Positions 1 through 18,000 of a stretch of DNA of 64,000 bases are shown here, piece after piece. The notes beneath the pieces were generated by a model, which did not search any database, had not been told where the DNA came from, and worked only from the letters and a program-made list of their open reading frames with translations. Each line of letters opens with the position of its first letter. Positions within the stretch are counted from its first letter, which is position 1. The stretch is from Acridotheres tristis (Eukaryota; Chordata; Aves; Passeriformes; Sturnidae): assembly GCA_037013685.1 (NCBI GenBank), contig CM072919.1:52322116-52386115 (forward strand). Reading direction: 5' to 3'. A program made the translations under genes and the position numbers.

Positions 1-4358
<4,358 letters not shown>

Positions 4359-7300
4359 TCACAAAATACTAAGAAAATGCTGTGGGTTAAAAGTAGCAGA
4401 TTGCCACAGTGCTCTACTACTATCAGCAGCAGGTCTCAGTATTGCCAACAACACAGCAATCATGATCCCATAACCTGAAGGCTGCTTTGCTGGTTAAATT
4501 TCTCATGCTTCCTTTATGTTCTCTGGCTGAAGTCTCTTTCACCTTTTGTCCTACACCTCACTGTCAGGTTACAAGATTTTCTCTACACGGCATTTAATAA
4601 AATGTCTTCTTAGCCTCTCAGTTTAGAAACAGGCTTACAACAGTAGATTTTTTTTTTCTCTGCCTTTTCAAAATCAGATCATTTAATTTGAACATGGATT
4701 TTAAGACTCAGCGTTGATTTTAAGACTTTAGACTAAAAATTTAAAAAAATAGATTAAAAATTAGAAGTAAAGCAACACACAGTTATAATGACTGGACAAC
4801 CACCAGCCATTTCCATCTTAGTAACTCTGTTTAGAACAAACCCAAATATTTATTGCTAAAATAAAACAGAACTGGAAAATCTTATTTTCCCTCAATAACT
4901 TTGAATTATGCTAATAGAAACTGACAAGAAATCCTACATAATTGGAAACTATAAAACTCAGTTGAACATCAACTCTTCAGCAGCATCAGAATTTTAATTT
5001 GACTTTGACACTCCCAGCTGAAACACAGCCGACGACTCAGCATTGCACTGTGCAGCAGTGTTATGCATCCATGGGATGCCCGGGTCCAATGTGGAAAAGA
5101 GATTTGCCTGAAAACAGCACAAAAGGATGAACTGCAAGTATTGACACACACATTCTGAAGACAGAAAGAGACACAGGTTGAAAGGCCAGGGAGTAGGATG
5201 AAAAATTAAAATCTCAGTGCCACAGTAGGTCATATATAAAGAAAAATTTTACATTAAAGCAATATACTTTGAAGTAATAAGACAAAAAAATAACAGGACA
5301 AAATAACAGGTAAAGACAATAAAAGTAACTTAATATGATGCTAAGAGAAAAAAGAATTCTGGGAAAAGGCCAAGTACCCAGAGCCTTGCTCAAAGACTTT
5401 GAATGAAGTAATTGAAATTCTCACAAGAAACCAGAAGAAAGAAAAATCCTTTATTTCTTTCTGTTCTGAACAACATCTAGGTAATTACTGAAAGGGGCAG
5501 ACCCCACATTTCTTTCATCACATCTAAACTGCATGTAAGATAATCAGAAGAAACAATCAATCAATTCCACATATAAAACCACATAACTCCTTGGAATATA
5601 CCATATCTCAGTCTTAAACAACTAGCTTATTAAGTTTGATATAAAAAAGTATTTGCTTCTATAGGGGCCCAGTAAGAAAGCTAAGAACTACAGTTTCGTT
5701 GTGTACTTGTGAAGATTAAACTGCTGAAATCTGTAGGCAAATCATCTGACACCTTCTCAAACCAAAGCTCTACAAAACATACCAGAGTTGTAGGTCTTAA
5801 CATGTGATTTTCTATGAAAAGGACTCAGACTTATAGGAAACTAGGGAAATGGAAAGCATTATGTAAGGCAATGAAAGGGAAACCAAAACTACACAAACCT
5901 CCCACAGGAATAAAACTCAAGGGATAAGTAACTGAAAGATAGGCTGCAATTCTAAATGTTGCAAATTTATGGCGCAATATGACGTATTTGACACATCCAA
6001 GTTTTGAGAATTTTTTTATGAAGTTAAAAAGAAATCTACCCCATGCAACTAAACCTGGTTCTCGTTTGATGTGTAAAGTGGGATGAACTATACTATACTA
6101 CATGTCAGCTGTACATAAAGCAGTAACTTAGCAGTTTTAAAAGCTGCGTGGTGTCTGTATCCCCAACAATTTCAGATCAATTATGGTGTAATGTATTTGA
6201 GAATCACTAGCCTGTTCTGTAACTCTTGCCAGCTGCTAAACACCATTCAGGGCAATGCTGAATATTTACTAGACAGCTATTGAGACCTACCTGGTCTCCC
6301 TAACACATTTACCTAAACTACTAACCATCCCGTGTACACTTAGTGAACAACAGTTCAAAACCATATTCTTAAACTCAAATACTAAGCTGCTGCACTTGAC
6401 CAAGTACATTATAGACACCACAATCACCATGCTACCCCACCTCTCAAAAAACCCCATGTGTTTCAAGATTGTATCATTGCCATTCTGAAACTTTAACCGA
6501 GACATGACTGCGGTACACCCCCTACAAGTCAGAAATATTTATATTAAGCCCTCCCCCCATTATCTTCCTTTGTATGAAAAGTAAACTGTGCAGTCTTCCA
6601 ACCCTCATACTTCGGCATTTATAGTTCTGAATAGTGACTTGCATCATTCATTGGGAGTATTTAAAGACACTGAGATCATGGATATTTTTCAAGAAAGGGA
6701 GTCTTACTTTTTTATCCCTTCCCCTTAAGAACTATTTATTTGCTTTGCTACACTTAATGCTCAACAATTATAAAACAGAGCAAATCCCTTTATTAAACAG
6801 AGTCTTGAAAATTGTACACAAAAATCTGACAAAAGCAAAGAGGCCAGAAACTTGTTTTTTCATGTAATTCTTACCAGTAATACTAACTGCAGGGCCTTTT
6901 CAAGGGATGATAACTGCAGTACTTAAATGTTTTCTCTAGAAACAATGAAAATCTAAAAACTGGCATGGGGAATAAAAGTCTCCTGCTGAAGCCTAGACAT
7001 GCCAACAATAGCAAAAACTTGAAAATGGTCTTTTCTCCATTTTTCAATGGAGAAATGTTCTTTTCAACACAAGTAAAATCATAAAAGCCATTCACAACAG
7101 GTACTGAAAAGCCTCCTCTGGATTTTTGCACTGCATGAACCATGCTATCAGCTAAATACATGAGGAATTAGGAGAGAAGATAATGACTTAGACTTAATAA
7201 ATCAGAATTTTCTCTGCTTTGCTTCTCCAGCAAGGGCTATCAAATAAATTTTCTGGACTACTGCAATGAAAATACCTCTTTACAATTTTTTTTTTATTAT

Positions 7301-8165
7301 ATAATGCTAAAGAAAGCAGCCTTGTCATACTATACAGTCAAGTAACATCACAAAAGACTAAAACACGGCATAGCTTTATACTTTGAACTTCTGTTTCAAG
7401 CCAAGTTCAAGCAACTTTCTGTTTCAAAAAACCCCAGATTCTTCTTTTCTTCATTATGATTTTAGAGTTTCACATCCAGACAGGTCTCACTACTTCATTT
7501 ATCCTGAAGCAGCTAAGAAAATACAGTTTTTTCTGTATCTCCTCCCTTGCTGGCACTAGGAACCCTTTCTCCTATACAGCATATTTTTATAAGGTAATGT
7601 CCCACTTCTAAGTAAAAATAAGAAGCAGGAAGTAAAAATCACAAAAAGCCATGACACCATGTGAAAGCCATGTAGAGTCTACAATAGAAATACTGTTATA
7701 TGAAACTCTCAATTCAAGCATCAAAGTCATTAGATAGAAAAATATGAAAGCAATTAGTTGAATGATTTAAAACAATTTTTAAAATCTCAAGTTTTCTATA
7801 TAAAAAGTCAAATACATACATTGGTTCTCACACAAGTCAAAGTAAACTACTTAAAACTTAGGTAGCCTTGCATATACCAGATGGAAATTTGCTTGCCTTT
7901 TCTGACATAAAAATAGTATCTTGCATTCATCATTCATACAAACTGGAGGCTTACCAAATCCTTAACATCACATTCAATGTCACTATCCTGTCAACAAAAT
8001 GCTTTCTGAATAGTCAATCATAGCTTATGTTTATTTTCCTGGAAAAGCAGAATTGCCCGGAGTTCTGATTAATTCATTCCCCAGCAAGCAGGAGAAAGCA
8101 CAGGGTTTTCATGTTCTGGGTGGATTTTCAGGAAAGGCTATCACCTAAAGGAAGGCAAACAAAGA

Positions 8166-8305
8166 AAAACCAAACACCACCACCTCACAAAAACAAACAA
8201 ACACACAAACACTCACACACACATGCATACACACAAAAAAACCCTAAAAAACAACCCAAAACCAAACAAAACCACCAAACAAAAAACCAACCCTCAGTGG
8301 ACAGT
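8166..8305 (+). repeat. A/C-rich low-complexity block
   Basis: About 140 bases consist almost only of A and C on the plus strand, with AAAC, ACAC and CCAAA units including aaacaaacaaacacacaaac. It produces lysine/asparagine/proline-rich open frames in several frames that should not be taken as genes. Confidence 0.85.
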
Positions 8306-8842
8306 TATACTCAACAATAGCTCTGAGCCATGTCTGAACCCTAAGTCATGTCAATTCTGGAAATTCAGCATGTTAGGGAAATTCTGCCTAGAATTCCCTT
8401 GTTAGCAGCACGGAATCTCTTCTGAAGCACAGAAGCAAAGAGGTACTACAAATCATCATATTATGCAATGCAGTCTCTCCCTTGAAAAGACTTAATTAAC
8501 TGCAAATGCTGCCGCCACTTGTCACATTAAATGCTTTGAAATAGTGTTTTTACTTAGTTATAATTAAAAATTCTCTGCCATTTTATGGTTTTCCAAGAGA
8601 GACCAGCATTTTTCAAGGGTAGTACCATGGAAATTCCAACATATTTGTAATTCACATAGGTGAGAATTAAAATGAAAATACACCTAACACAAAGATTCTG
8701 CAACCTCTACAACGATTTCTCCAATATATTTAATTTCTGTCATCAGTTAGTTCCTCTAATACCACTTTCCCCCTCAGGCAGAGAGCAATACCTTCTCTTC
8801 AATTTGGTGTGACATTTCTAATATTTTGCTTGGCAATTAACT

Positions 8843-8881
8843 AGCTAACATGCAAGAACCGAAGCTAACATGCAAGAACTG
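8843..8881. repeat. 19-bp tandem duplication
   Basis: The unit agctaacatgcaagaac(c/t)ga occurs twice head to tail with one difference. It is a small local duplication in JAK2 intron sequence. Confidence 0.8.
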
Positions 8882-10239
8882 AATCATAACTGACTCATCA
8901 ATTTAAATTTAATTTCAAGACACCTTATTTATTTTTGCATTTCTGTTTGGAAAATGTGATAGTCACTTTTATGTACAGTTTTCCTTATAAAAAATACAAG
9001 CCCACAAAAATGTTTATATTATATTTTTCCCAGACCAAAAAACTGTTTTTAAATAAAGATTTTTTTAAAAAGGCCAAGCTTTTGCATGCATGTATCAAAT
9101 GGAAGAATAATATTTTAATATTTATAGCCAATACATACCAGATATAATAGATCTAATGTCAAGTTAGCAGTGACTGGAAAATCTTCAATTGTTTGAACTG
9201 TTTGAAAGGTACATAACAAGACTCTTTCTCTGACTGCTGATGTTTGCCTAGATCCAGTCCTGCTTGCCACCAACAGCAGTCATACTTGGATGCAATCAGC
9301 TCTGATATCAAAGATCTATCAGTTGTTCAGATCACAAAATTCATTAACAATTACCGCATTTGTTCTATTTCAGTCTTGCTTACTACCCAAATCACTCCCT
9401 TCTTAATGAAATATTCTGACTCATAGCTTACTCTTGAAAGATGAGTCTTGCCAACATAAACATTATTTGACTGTATGGAGACATGTGTTCTGCTGTACAA
9501 CCACAAAATCCTCTCAGAAAAGAAAAGAAAAACAAAAAATAAGAAGCAACATTTCATGATTTAAACACAGTTGTTATGAAAGAGAAAAAAGAACAAAAAG
9601 ATAGTCGCCTTCATACCCAGACATTATAGGAGTTAATTTTTTTTATTAGAATATTCAAAGAAATTTTTCAAAGAAAGAAAGATCCATGCCAAAATACATG
9701 CTTGAATTATTTTACTATAGATTTCAGCCCTGGTGTATGCTAGTCTCTGGGTAAATGCAACAATTCAAAAGCATTTTGAGAGCTCAATGTATTACTTATT
9801 TATTTATTTACATGTTATTTACACATTTTATTACCTAAACTATTATGAAGACTATTAACCACACACACAAGCATTCATGTTATATCTAATAGAACAGTTT
9901 CCTTCTGCAAAGTGATTAAGCATGTATAATATATAACATATGCATAACTTTCAAGACCAATCTGTTTTGCAGAACTGCATCAGGAAGTAATTCAAGTTAT
10001 TCACAGCTCCTGCTATGATTTAACTATTCAAACCGTATCTCAGCTGAAAGAAAGAAGACTTTCAGTTACAGGACGGTATACCCTTAAATTACTTGAAAAA
10101 ATATGGCAGCCACCCAATTCAGCCTCATAACCATTCTAATGGGAATGGTTTTACAGTCTGGTGCTAATTACTTCTGAAAGAACAGAGAAATTAGCATTTT
10201 AGTCTAAATACCACCACTTTGATAAGCTTTGGCTTGTTA

Positions 10240-10555
<316 letters not shown>

Positions 10556-11489
10556 CTGAAAGAAATGTAAGAAACACTTCTTGACTAACTGTACTTGATT
10601 TCCTTTGTAATATTCGTATTTAATCTCAGTACTGCCCTGACACTGAAAAAAACATTAAAGCTTGAAGACAAGAGAATAGCTTACATGGTTTATGAAAAGC
10701 TAAATTTCTCTTTTATTTACTACATAGCCCTAGAGGAAAAGAAACTGACAGTATTATAGGAAAAACCAGAATACTAACTGAGAGTCCAGATGAGGATTAT
10801 CACTTTTCACTGGATTTTAGACAGCATGTGCTCACTTGCCACACGCTAATTAAACCTGAAAGCCAAAAGAATTGCTTTAATGAGATCTGTACAACTCATT
10901 TTATTCTCAAGTCAAACGAAGAAGACAAGATAACTAGTTGAGTCACAAACTAGCACTGTTTAAGAGAAGGACAGAAACAGCACCTTGCAGCTGAGTTTTC
11001 ATTGTAAGCAGAGACTGTAAAAAGCAAGTGCTAACTGAGATGAGAATCTAGCCGACTTAGTTTGTACCTAGGAATGGGAGATCTTCCAAGACCACTTTCT
11101 TTCAGAAAAAATAATTTAATCTGATCTCAGAAAAACAGTTCTCTCTGACAAATATAATCAAAGAAAAGACAAATAATATAATAATGAAGATGAATAATGT
11201 AATAAATAACCAGAGATATATATGATAATGAAAAAAAGGTTTTAAAATGTGAGATTAGACAGCATATTCCAAAAGCTAGTTGAAGAATATCTTTGCTTCT
11301 CTGTGACTGCATCATAATTTCAAGCTGTATAATTCATGCTTAAGACAAAAGCTTAGATCACAGTCTAAAAGCTTGCTTTTATCAGAAGTGATTCCAAGTA
11401 GCTACCACGTGGAATTCTGCATTTCATATTCTGAAAATGCAGAATAGGTCTAAACAAGACAATTATAAAGACTGGATTTTTTAGAATCC

Positions 11490-12080
11490 AAGGATGGTTT
11501 TGGCCACAATAAGGTCACCCTAATGTCTCCTCCTTTTCAAGCTGAACAACCCCAGCTCTCTCAGTCCTTCCTCATGGAAGAGGCACTCCAGCACTGATAG
11601 TTTTTGTGGCCCTTCTCTGAACTCACTCCTACTGGTCCATGTCTTTCCTGGGCTAGAGGCCCCAGAGCTGGACACAGGACTCCAAGTGCAGTCTCACAAA
11701 AGTACAGCAGAGAAGAATCACACCCCTTGACCTGCTGGCAATGCTTCTTTTTATATGACGAAATTGGTTTTCTGGGGTGCAAATGCTTATTGCCAGCTCG
11801 CATCTCATTTTTTTCTACCAGGATCCCCAAGTCCTCACCCACAGGGCTGCTCTCAAATCCATTCATCCTCCAGCCTGTTTTGATCCTGGAGATTGCTGTA
11901 ACTCAGATGCAAGACAGGTGCACTTGGCCTTGTTGAATTTCATGAGTTTCCCATGGACTCACTTCTCAAGTCTGTCCAGGTGCCGCTGGATAGTGTCCCT
12001 TCCCTCAATCCCTTCAGCTGTACTAGTCAGCTTGATCTCATTCCCAAACTCACTAAGCGCCTGCATGTTGCTGCTGAAGA
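11490..12080 (-). repeat. CR1 LINE fragment (about 590 bp)
   Basis: On the plus strand, antisense CR1 wording appears in order: caagctgaacaaccccagct, gtggcccttctctgaactca, agagctggacacaggactcc, ccttgacctgctggcaatgc, ccaggatccccaagtcctca, cacttggccttgttgaattt and ctgtccaggtgccgctggat. The element therefore points the same way as JAK2 (minus). It lacks the extreme 3' end and is 5'-truncated. Open frames of about 100-110 codons on both strands here are CR1 artefacts. Confidence 0.92.
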
Positions 12081-15000
12081 TATTGCATGATTAATAAAGA
12101 TACTGTGCTTGAAAATGTAAATGTGTAAGTTAAAAATATGTTCATTGTTTTGCACAGGCAGGTGGGAGTTACATTCTTAATGCATTATTTTCAACAGCTT
12201 TTGTTTGTATTGAACTATGTTGCTTTATCATAAAAGAGCTCTTTGGAAAACGTTTTGGGTTGTTTTTTTAAATTTTCTGTTCCTAATGACAATTACTTCA
12301 GAAAGGATGAGTGTACGAATATTCATTAATGTGGGCTAAAGATGATGTCTGCTATGGAAATCACAATAGTGATATCAGCAGGAAAAAAAGGTTGAATATC
12401 TTATATAAGGAAAACATTAACTTAATGAGTTATGAGATGACAAAAACATTCAATTACATATATAAGAGGATAAAACTGTGTTACCATTTCACTAATTCTG
12501 GGGGAAAGAGAAAAAAAGAAAAATATCATCACCAAGTGAAAAATGCATCCTTTTCCTTCCCAAACTAAGCAACACAAAGAATCCGTGTGTCATAGATATA
12601 TAAATATGAATGTCTAGATGCAGATGTCATTCACCACATTCCTTATGCCCTTATGTAGGGGATATACGGATTCCCTATGCCTCATTTACAGAGCCAGACA
12701 CCTTTAACTGAGAAGATATGTGTTTTTAGATCCAAAGGTAGCACGGGAACAAGTACATGTTTAACTAGGAAGAAAAAGCATCCCTCTTAACTCAACAAGG
12801 AATTATTGCTTTTTAGAAGAAAATAACTACCACACGACTACAAACATTGTATTTAAAATATTTCTCACTACTTCTGTCAACAGTATGCAAGATGTAATGT
12901 TCATGCTCTACAACTTGCTTTTATAAAACATTCACAGCTTAACCCACAGCTTTAATCTCCACAGGGGGCCATCTTTAATTACTACAGTAGTTTTCTCAAA
13001 GTATTTCAATATTAACCCTCTGTTTTTTCAAACCTTGACCTGAACTGACAGATCTTTCCATCTTGGTCCCCTGGCTTTATGTCTATCCAATACTGAATGG
13101 AAATATTCAGAAGTGTACTAAACATACGTGCTTGTGCCTGCCTCTCCTTCACAGAGTCTGTGTATTTATAACATATTTGCCCTTTTACAAAACTCCTATC
13201 ATTACCTCTTTGTTTCTGTATTAAAAAACTTAATAAACCAAGAAGGGAACCTTGCTTAATAACACCCAAGAATGTGAAATAGGAATAAAATGCAGTAAAA
13301 AATTCAAAGTAAATAACCGTAACAGAATACTCTGTTCTATTTGTTGCACTAATTTCAAAGGTTCCATATGACAATGTGAAAAAAATATCAAGAGGTACTA
13401 AACGTAAAATTGTGTCATGATTTCAAATTAAATAACTTTCAAGTTTCAAGTTTCTCTTTAATGTCAAAGTGCAGACAAAACAGGTGAAATATTCCTAGAT
13501 AATTTTCTTCACTGAAAACAAAACATTTTCTTGGCCTCTGTATAACACATGTAACTAAAGCAGTTATATGGGCAGAACCTCACCTTCAAAGTAACTTAAA
13601 CACAAGGTCACCACTTGCTGGTGCTGTGAAAAACAAAACAAAACTGCTTTCACCTGTTTTTCTTAGCAGACAAGTCTCCAGTTGGACACACTTGGTTTTC
13701 CCTGCTTTGCTCCATTCAGAGACCACTATATTAGCACAACAGTAACACTAAACATGGCCAAAAAAATCAGCTGCTGTTGATCTAGTGTATTTAAAATATG
13801 ACCTATTCTTCTGATGGAGTTGAGCATTTTGAGACTAAGTACACTGGGAGACAACAGTGTACGTGTTTGCAGAACACACTGAGTATAATTTTCTGGGCTA
13901 TACAGATTTGTTATCATATTGTAATTTAAAAGAATTTCTGTGTATCTGTAAAGAATGTAAGTAATTCTCACAGCTGTATTAAAGGATTTAATATATTCAG
14001 AATGCAATTTTTGTAGATAAATCACTCGATACCAGAAAGGTATTTGTCTGAACAAAAAAACCCTCTACCAAGTCCAAATACATCTTAGAGTGGATGTCTG
14101 ACATAATGCAGATTCAATGAAAAAAACGCCCTAACCAATTATCTGAGCAATAAGTAGGAACAAGTAACAAAGTCTGAGATATAAGGATGGTGTTTTGGAG
14201 ATGAAAACTACTACCTGTAAGAGATGTGATTCTGGTAAGGATGAACAGATTATTTGATTCAATAGAATTATTTTATGTTCCTAATCTGGGTACTATTTTA
14301 AGTCATAGCCTCTAAAGGATAAGATTAATCATTCCATACATACCTCTAACCACAATCACTAGCATCTGCAACAGAACTTGTCTACATACAATTCTCTGTT
14401 GACTTTCGTACTGGCAATGCACCTGACAATTATTTTCACCAGCCCCATTGGGCTGCAGTAATTTTTATGGTTCTTTTTAAGTCAACCATCAAAAAACTAG
14501 TTAATGAGATCAAAAATCATGGCTTATGGAAGACGTTTCACTAAAACATGGAGGACATACAAAATTCTCATGGTTTAGTAATATACAGCATTCAGAGCCT
14601 TCTAAAGATTGCTTTTCATCTTATGGGGGTTTTTCTGGGGGGGAAGGAGAGGCAGGGACTGTTTGAGGCAATAGGTGGCTGTTGAAGAGAAGCCTCCTGA
14701 GCTAGAGTCTTTAGCCATATCACTTCAAATGTACAACTTCAAAAGGATTTAAAAATGAGAGTATCCTCTCGCTACAGATAAACTGCCAACAGTTAATTAC
14801 CTTTTTATCACTTGAAAAATCTCTGTACTAAACATGGGAGTGATGAAGTCCTTTAAATAGGCATGTCACAAGCCATCCACTTGCCACAGGAATCCACAGA
14901 AAGTCAGACAAGGCAGGCACACAAGCAGAGGTGGAACATAATGTATCTGCATTAAAAGTACAATATTAAAAAATGTTAATGGTTGTGAATAGTACATAAT

Positions 15001-18000
15001 GCATGATTATTGAAGAAATCAAATCTGCATTTAGATACAGATAAAGAGTTCCCCTCCTGTCTTACTTGCCCAAATTCTTGTCATCTTTGCCAAGAACTTT
15101 TTTAATTTAGGCTTTTTAAAATACAAAATAAAATAAAAAAAATAAGCCACATTTTTGGTACTGAGACTGCTTCTAGCAAGTTCTAGCAAGAAAGTGGGGT
15201 AGAAGCCAGATACCTGACTTCAAACATAATCAGGGGTTTTTTGCACACATGTTTTTCTTTTCTGTGAATACAGCATCAGTTTAAGAAAACTGTTGAAGGC
15301 ACTACATGGAGAAAATAGAAATTAAAAAGGGAAAGTAATCAAAACAGAGACATGGTACGTTCACTTCATGTAGTAATAAGCCCTTTAGCCACAAGAATTA
15401 ATTGTGTTTGAAAACTGACAACATTCACACATTTCAATTCACGTTCACAGATGAACTGTCTTGTAGCAGGAAGGGCAAGGGCACACCCACTCTTTGCTCT
15501 CTTTGCGCAACAATTTTGTGGTTGCAGGAAACTATTTGAAAGCGCAAAGCACAACAGCAGCTTCCTGCAGCAGTGAAAAAATATATACATTCACTTTGTG
15601 ACCGTCCCAACACAGGAAGGGCCTGGCAGGGAACCAAAAATTAATTTTAAAATTGAATAAAGGTGGGGGAAATACAATGGAAGTTCAAAGAGGCAGAATT
15701 CAGAAGGGAGAACTCTTGAAGTTTTATGTCAGATGACCCTTCAGACAGGTATCTCCCTGAACAGGAGCTAAGACTTCAAGCTTCCTCAGTGACATGGGCT
15801 GTGTTGATTGAGTCTGCCATGAATATCACAGTCCCTTTTCCCCTCCCCAAAAAAGTACCCATCTCGGTGGATTCAGTCAATTCAGCATCTTTCCCCACAG
15901 AAGTCATACTGATGGCAATGATTAGCATTTCTCCTCTTACAATACTAGCTTTAGAGACAGACAGTTTTGCCTTGCTTGGACAGCTGTGTTATTTTGTATG
16001 CACCTCCTCCAAGTGCTTCAGATCATACCAGGATCTGATCTGAAGGCCAGTACAGTCTGTGCAAGTTTTCCAGACCTGTGATGAAGTGCCAGAAGGAGAG
16101 AGGAAGGGTTGCTTGGGGGAGACCTGTCTACCTCTGACCTACTGAGCACACATTCCATGCACACTGATCTGAGAGCACAACCTTCAAACAAAGCAGAGAA
16201 CAACCACCTGTTCATGCAGGTTTCAGATCAAGGAGCATTGTGGGTATTCTAATTTATTTTCTATTTTAAAAGTGCTGTTTCATGCTCAGAACTGCCTAGC
16301 ATTTGTAATTCCCAGTCAGACTCCTGACTTTAAGCAAAACGGCATGAAGATATATCTATGTTTAACTATGTAGTCTTTCCACAAATCCAGCAGAAAAAGG
16401 ATTTCAACATTTTGAATAGCCTCAGTAACACTGCAGCTTGCGTTTCACAGCAAAGAAAAAAACAAAAACAATAAAGCAGCCTAATATAAAGTCTATTCTT
16501 CACATGACAAATAAAAATGATTGCTTACTTATGAAAGAGCAGCTTACAGACGTGAGTAAGAAGCATGAAAACTCAAAAGATGAAAAACTGCAAGCTGAAC
16601 AGGCTCATGCGACATATTTCTTTTTCCCTCACCCTTCTTTTAAGAGAGTCAAGTACGTTTTCTTCAGCACACATTTACTGACATATCCATTTACAAGATC
16701 TGCATCAAGTCCTTATAAAATTACTCAGTTCACTAACTTTCAGATTAAGTCTCATCTACCTCAACTTACTCTTTCAGAAGCAGAGCTGCTGTACCAATCT
16801 CACAGTGCACGATCTTGACAGTGACCTAGCTCCCCTATTTCCTCCTTTCCTCTATTTGTTCAAGTCTGCATCACCTCACATTTCTGGTAGCTACAAGGAT
16901 TTAAGTGCCCAGTTCCAAAACGAACTTAAGAGTCTAATGAATCTCAGTCAAAATATATTAGCCCATCATCTCCAAGTTGCCACTGTCTGCAAAGAACACA
17001 ATACAGCATTTGTTATTTCAACAAGCCTTCAGAACTGCTACAAATACAATTAGTGTTTATGCCTGTGCCACCAGCTACTCAGTCTACTAGTGAAAGAAGA
17101 AAGATTAAATAGCATTTTTTATTGACAAACAAAGCCTTGAAGACATAGGCAGCCTCCCAGCAACTCAATATTTTTATTGTCAGTAAGTCAAAGATGACAG
17201 CAATGTGCACACTACTTTCCATCTGCTTATATACACATCCTTCTTTCAAGGAATTTGAATGAACATCAAAAATGAAAGCCTTCCCAAGTAATAGTGGGTA
17301 GGTGGTGTAGCCGGATGCTCTGCCTGGAATGGAGTAAACCAACTTGAGCAATGCCCTATTTTGCAAAGCTGTATCTGTGGTGAACTACAAGGAGGTGTCA
17401 TGCTGCTTTTGGTATTGAATTGTGCTAAAACCAGTCTGATTCATCAACACCAAAGTTAAATATCCTGATAACGAGGTGAATATGTGGCAGATATGGTAAA
17501 ATATCCTTATCTAAAAATGCTAAGGTGATACAATTGGCCTGGATATGACTGACAGTCATTCACTTTTTTATACTCTGAAAGTCCAGTTCCACTTTCAAAC
17601 AGGTTCTTCTAATATATTCCTCTTGGACAGTGTGTGTGGAGATTCCTCCCTTAGGTGAGGATGCTCTACTCCTCCAGGTTAAGTGAAGCAGATTTGCCCA
17701 CAGTTGGTGATAATGGGTAAGTAACATCAGTCTCTACTTAATAATTTTTAGGGGGTTTCTTTGCTAGCTGTAATGGAATTGCTTTAATATAATTGCTTTG
17801 ACATAGTACACACTATACTATCCTAATTTTACTTTCTGTATCGGGTAGTAAATAATTCTCATTAAGATCTTTATGTCTAATAATTTATTATAGAAAATAA
17901 TTCATTTTATATAAATATATCAGGTTTACCTCTCTTAATCCCGTAGGACAAAGCTGTACAAAGGTTCAATCACAACCCTATAATTTCTGAGACCTAAAAC

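Noticed and set aside
8111..8405. Lys/Asn/Pro-rich open frames of 69 and 60 codons
   Set aside because: They are translations of an A/C-rich simple repeat.
11561..11936. Overlapping open frames of 101 and 110 codons on both strands
   Set aside because: Both lie within the CR1 fragment 11490-12080 and are antisense or noncoding readings of it.
16438..16818. 126-codon plus-strand open frame
   Set aside because: Lys/Thr/Ser-rich translation of AT-rich sequence with no domain or homology I recognise.
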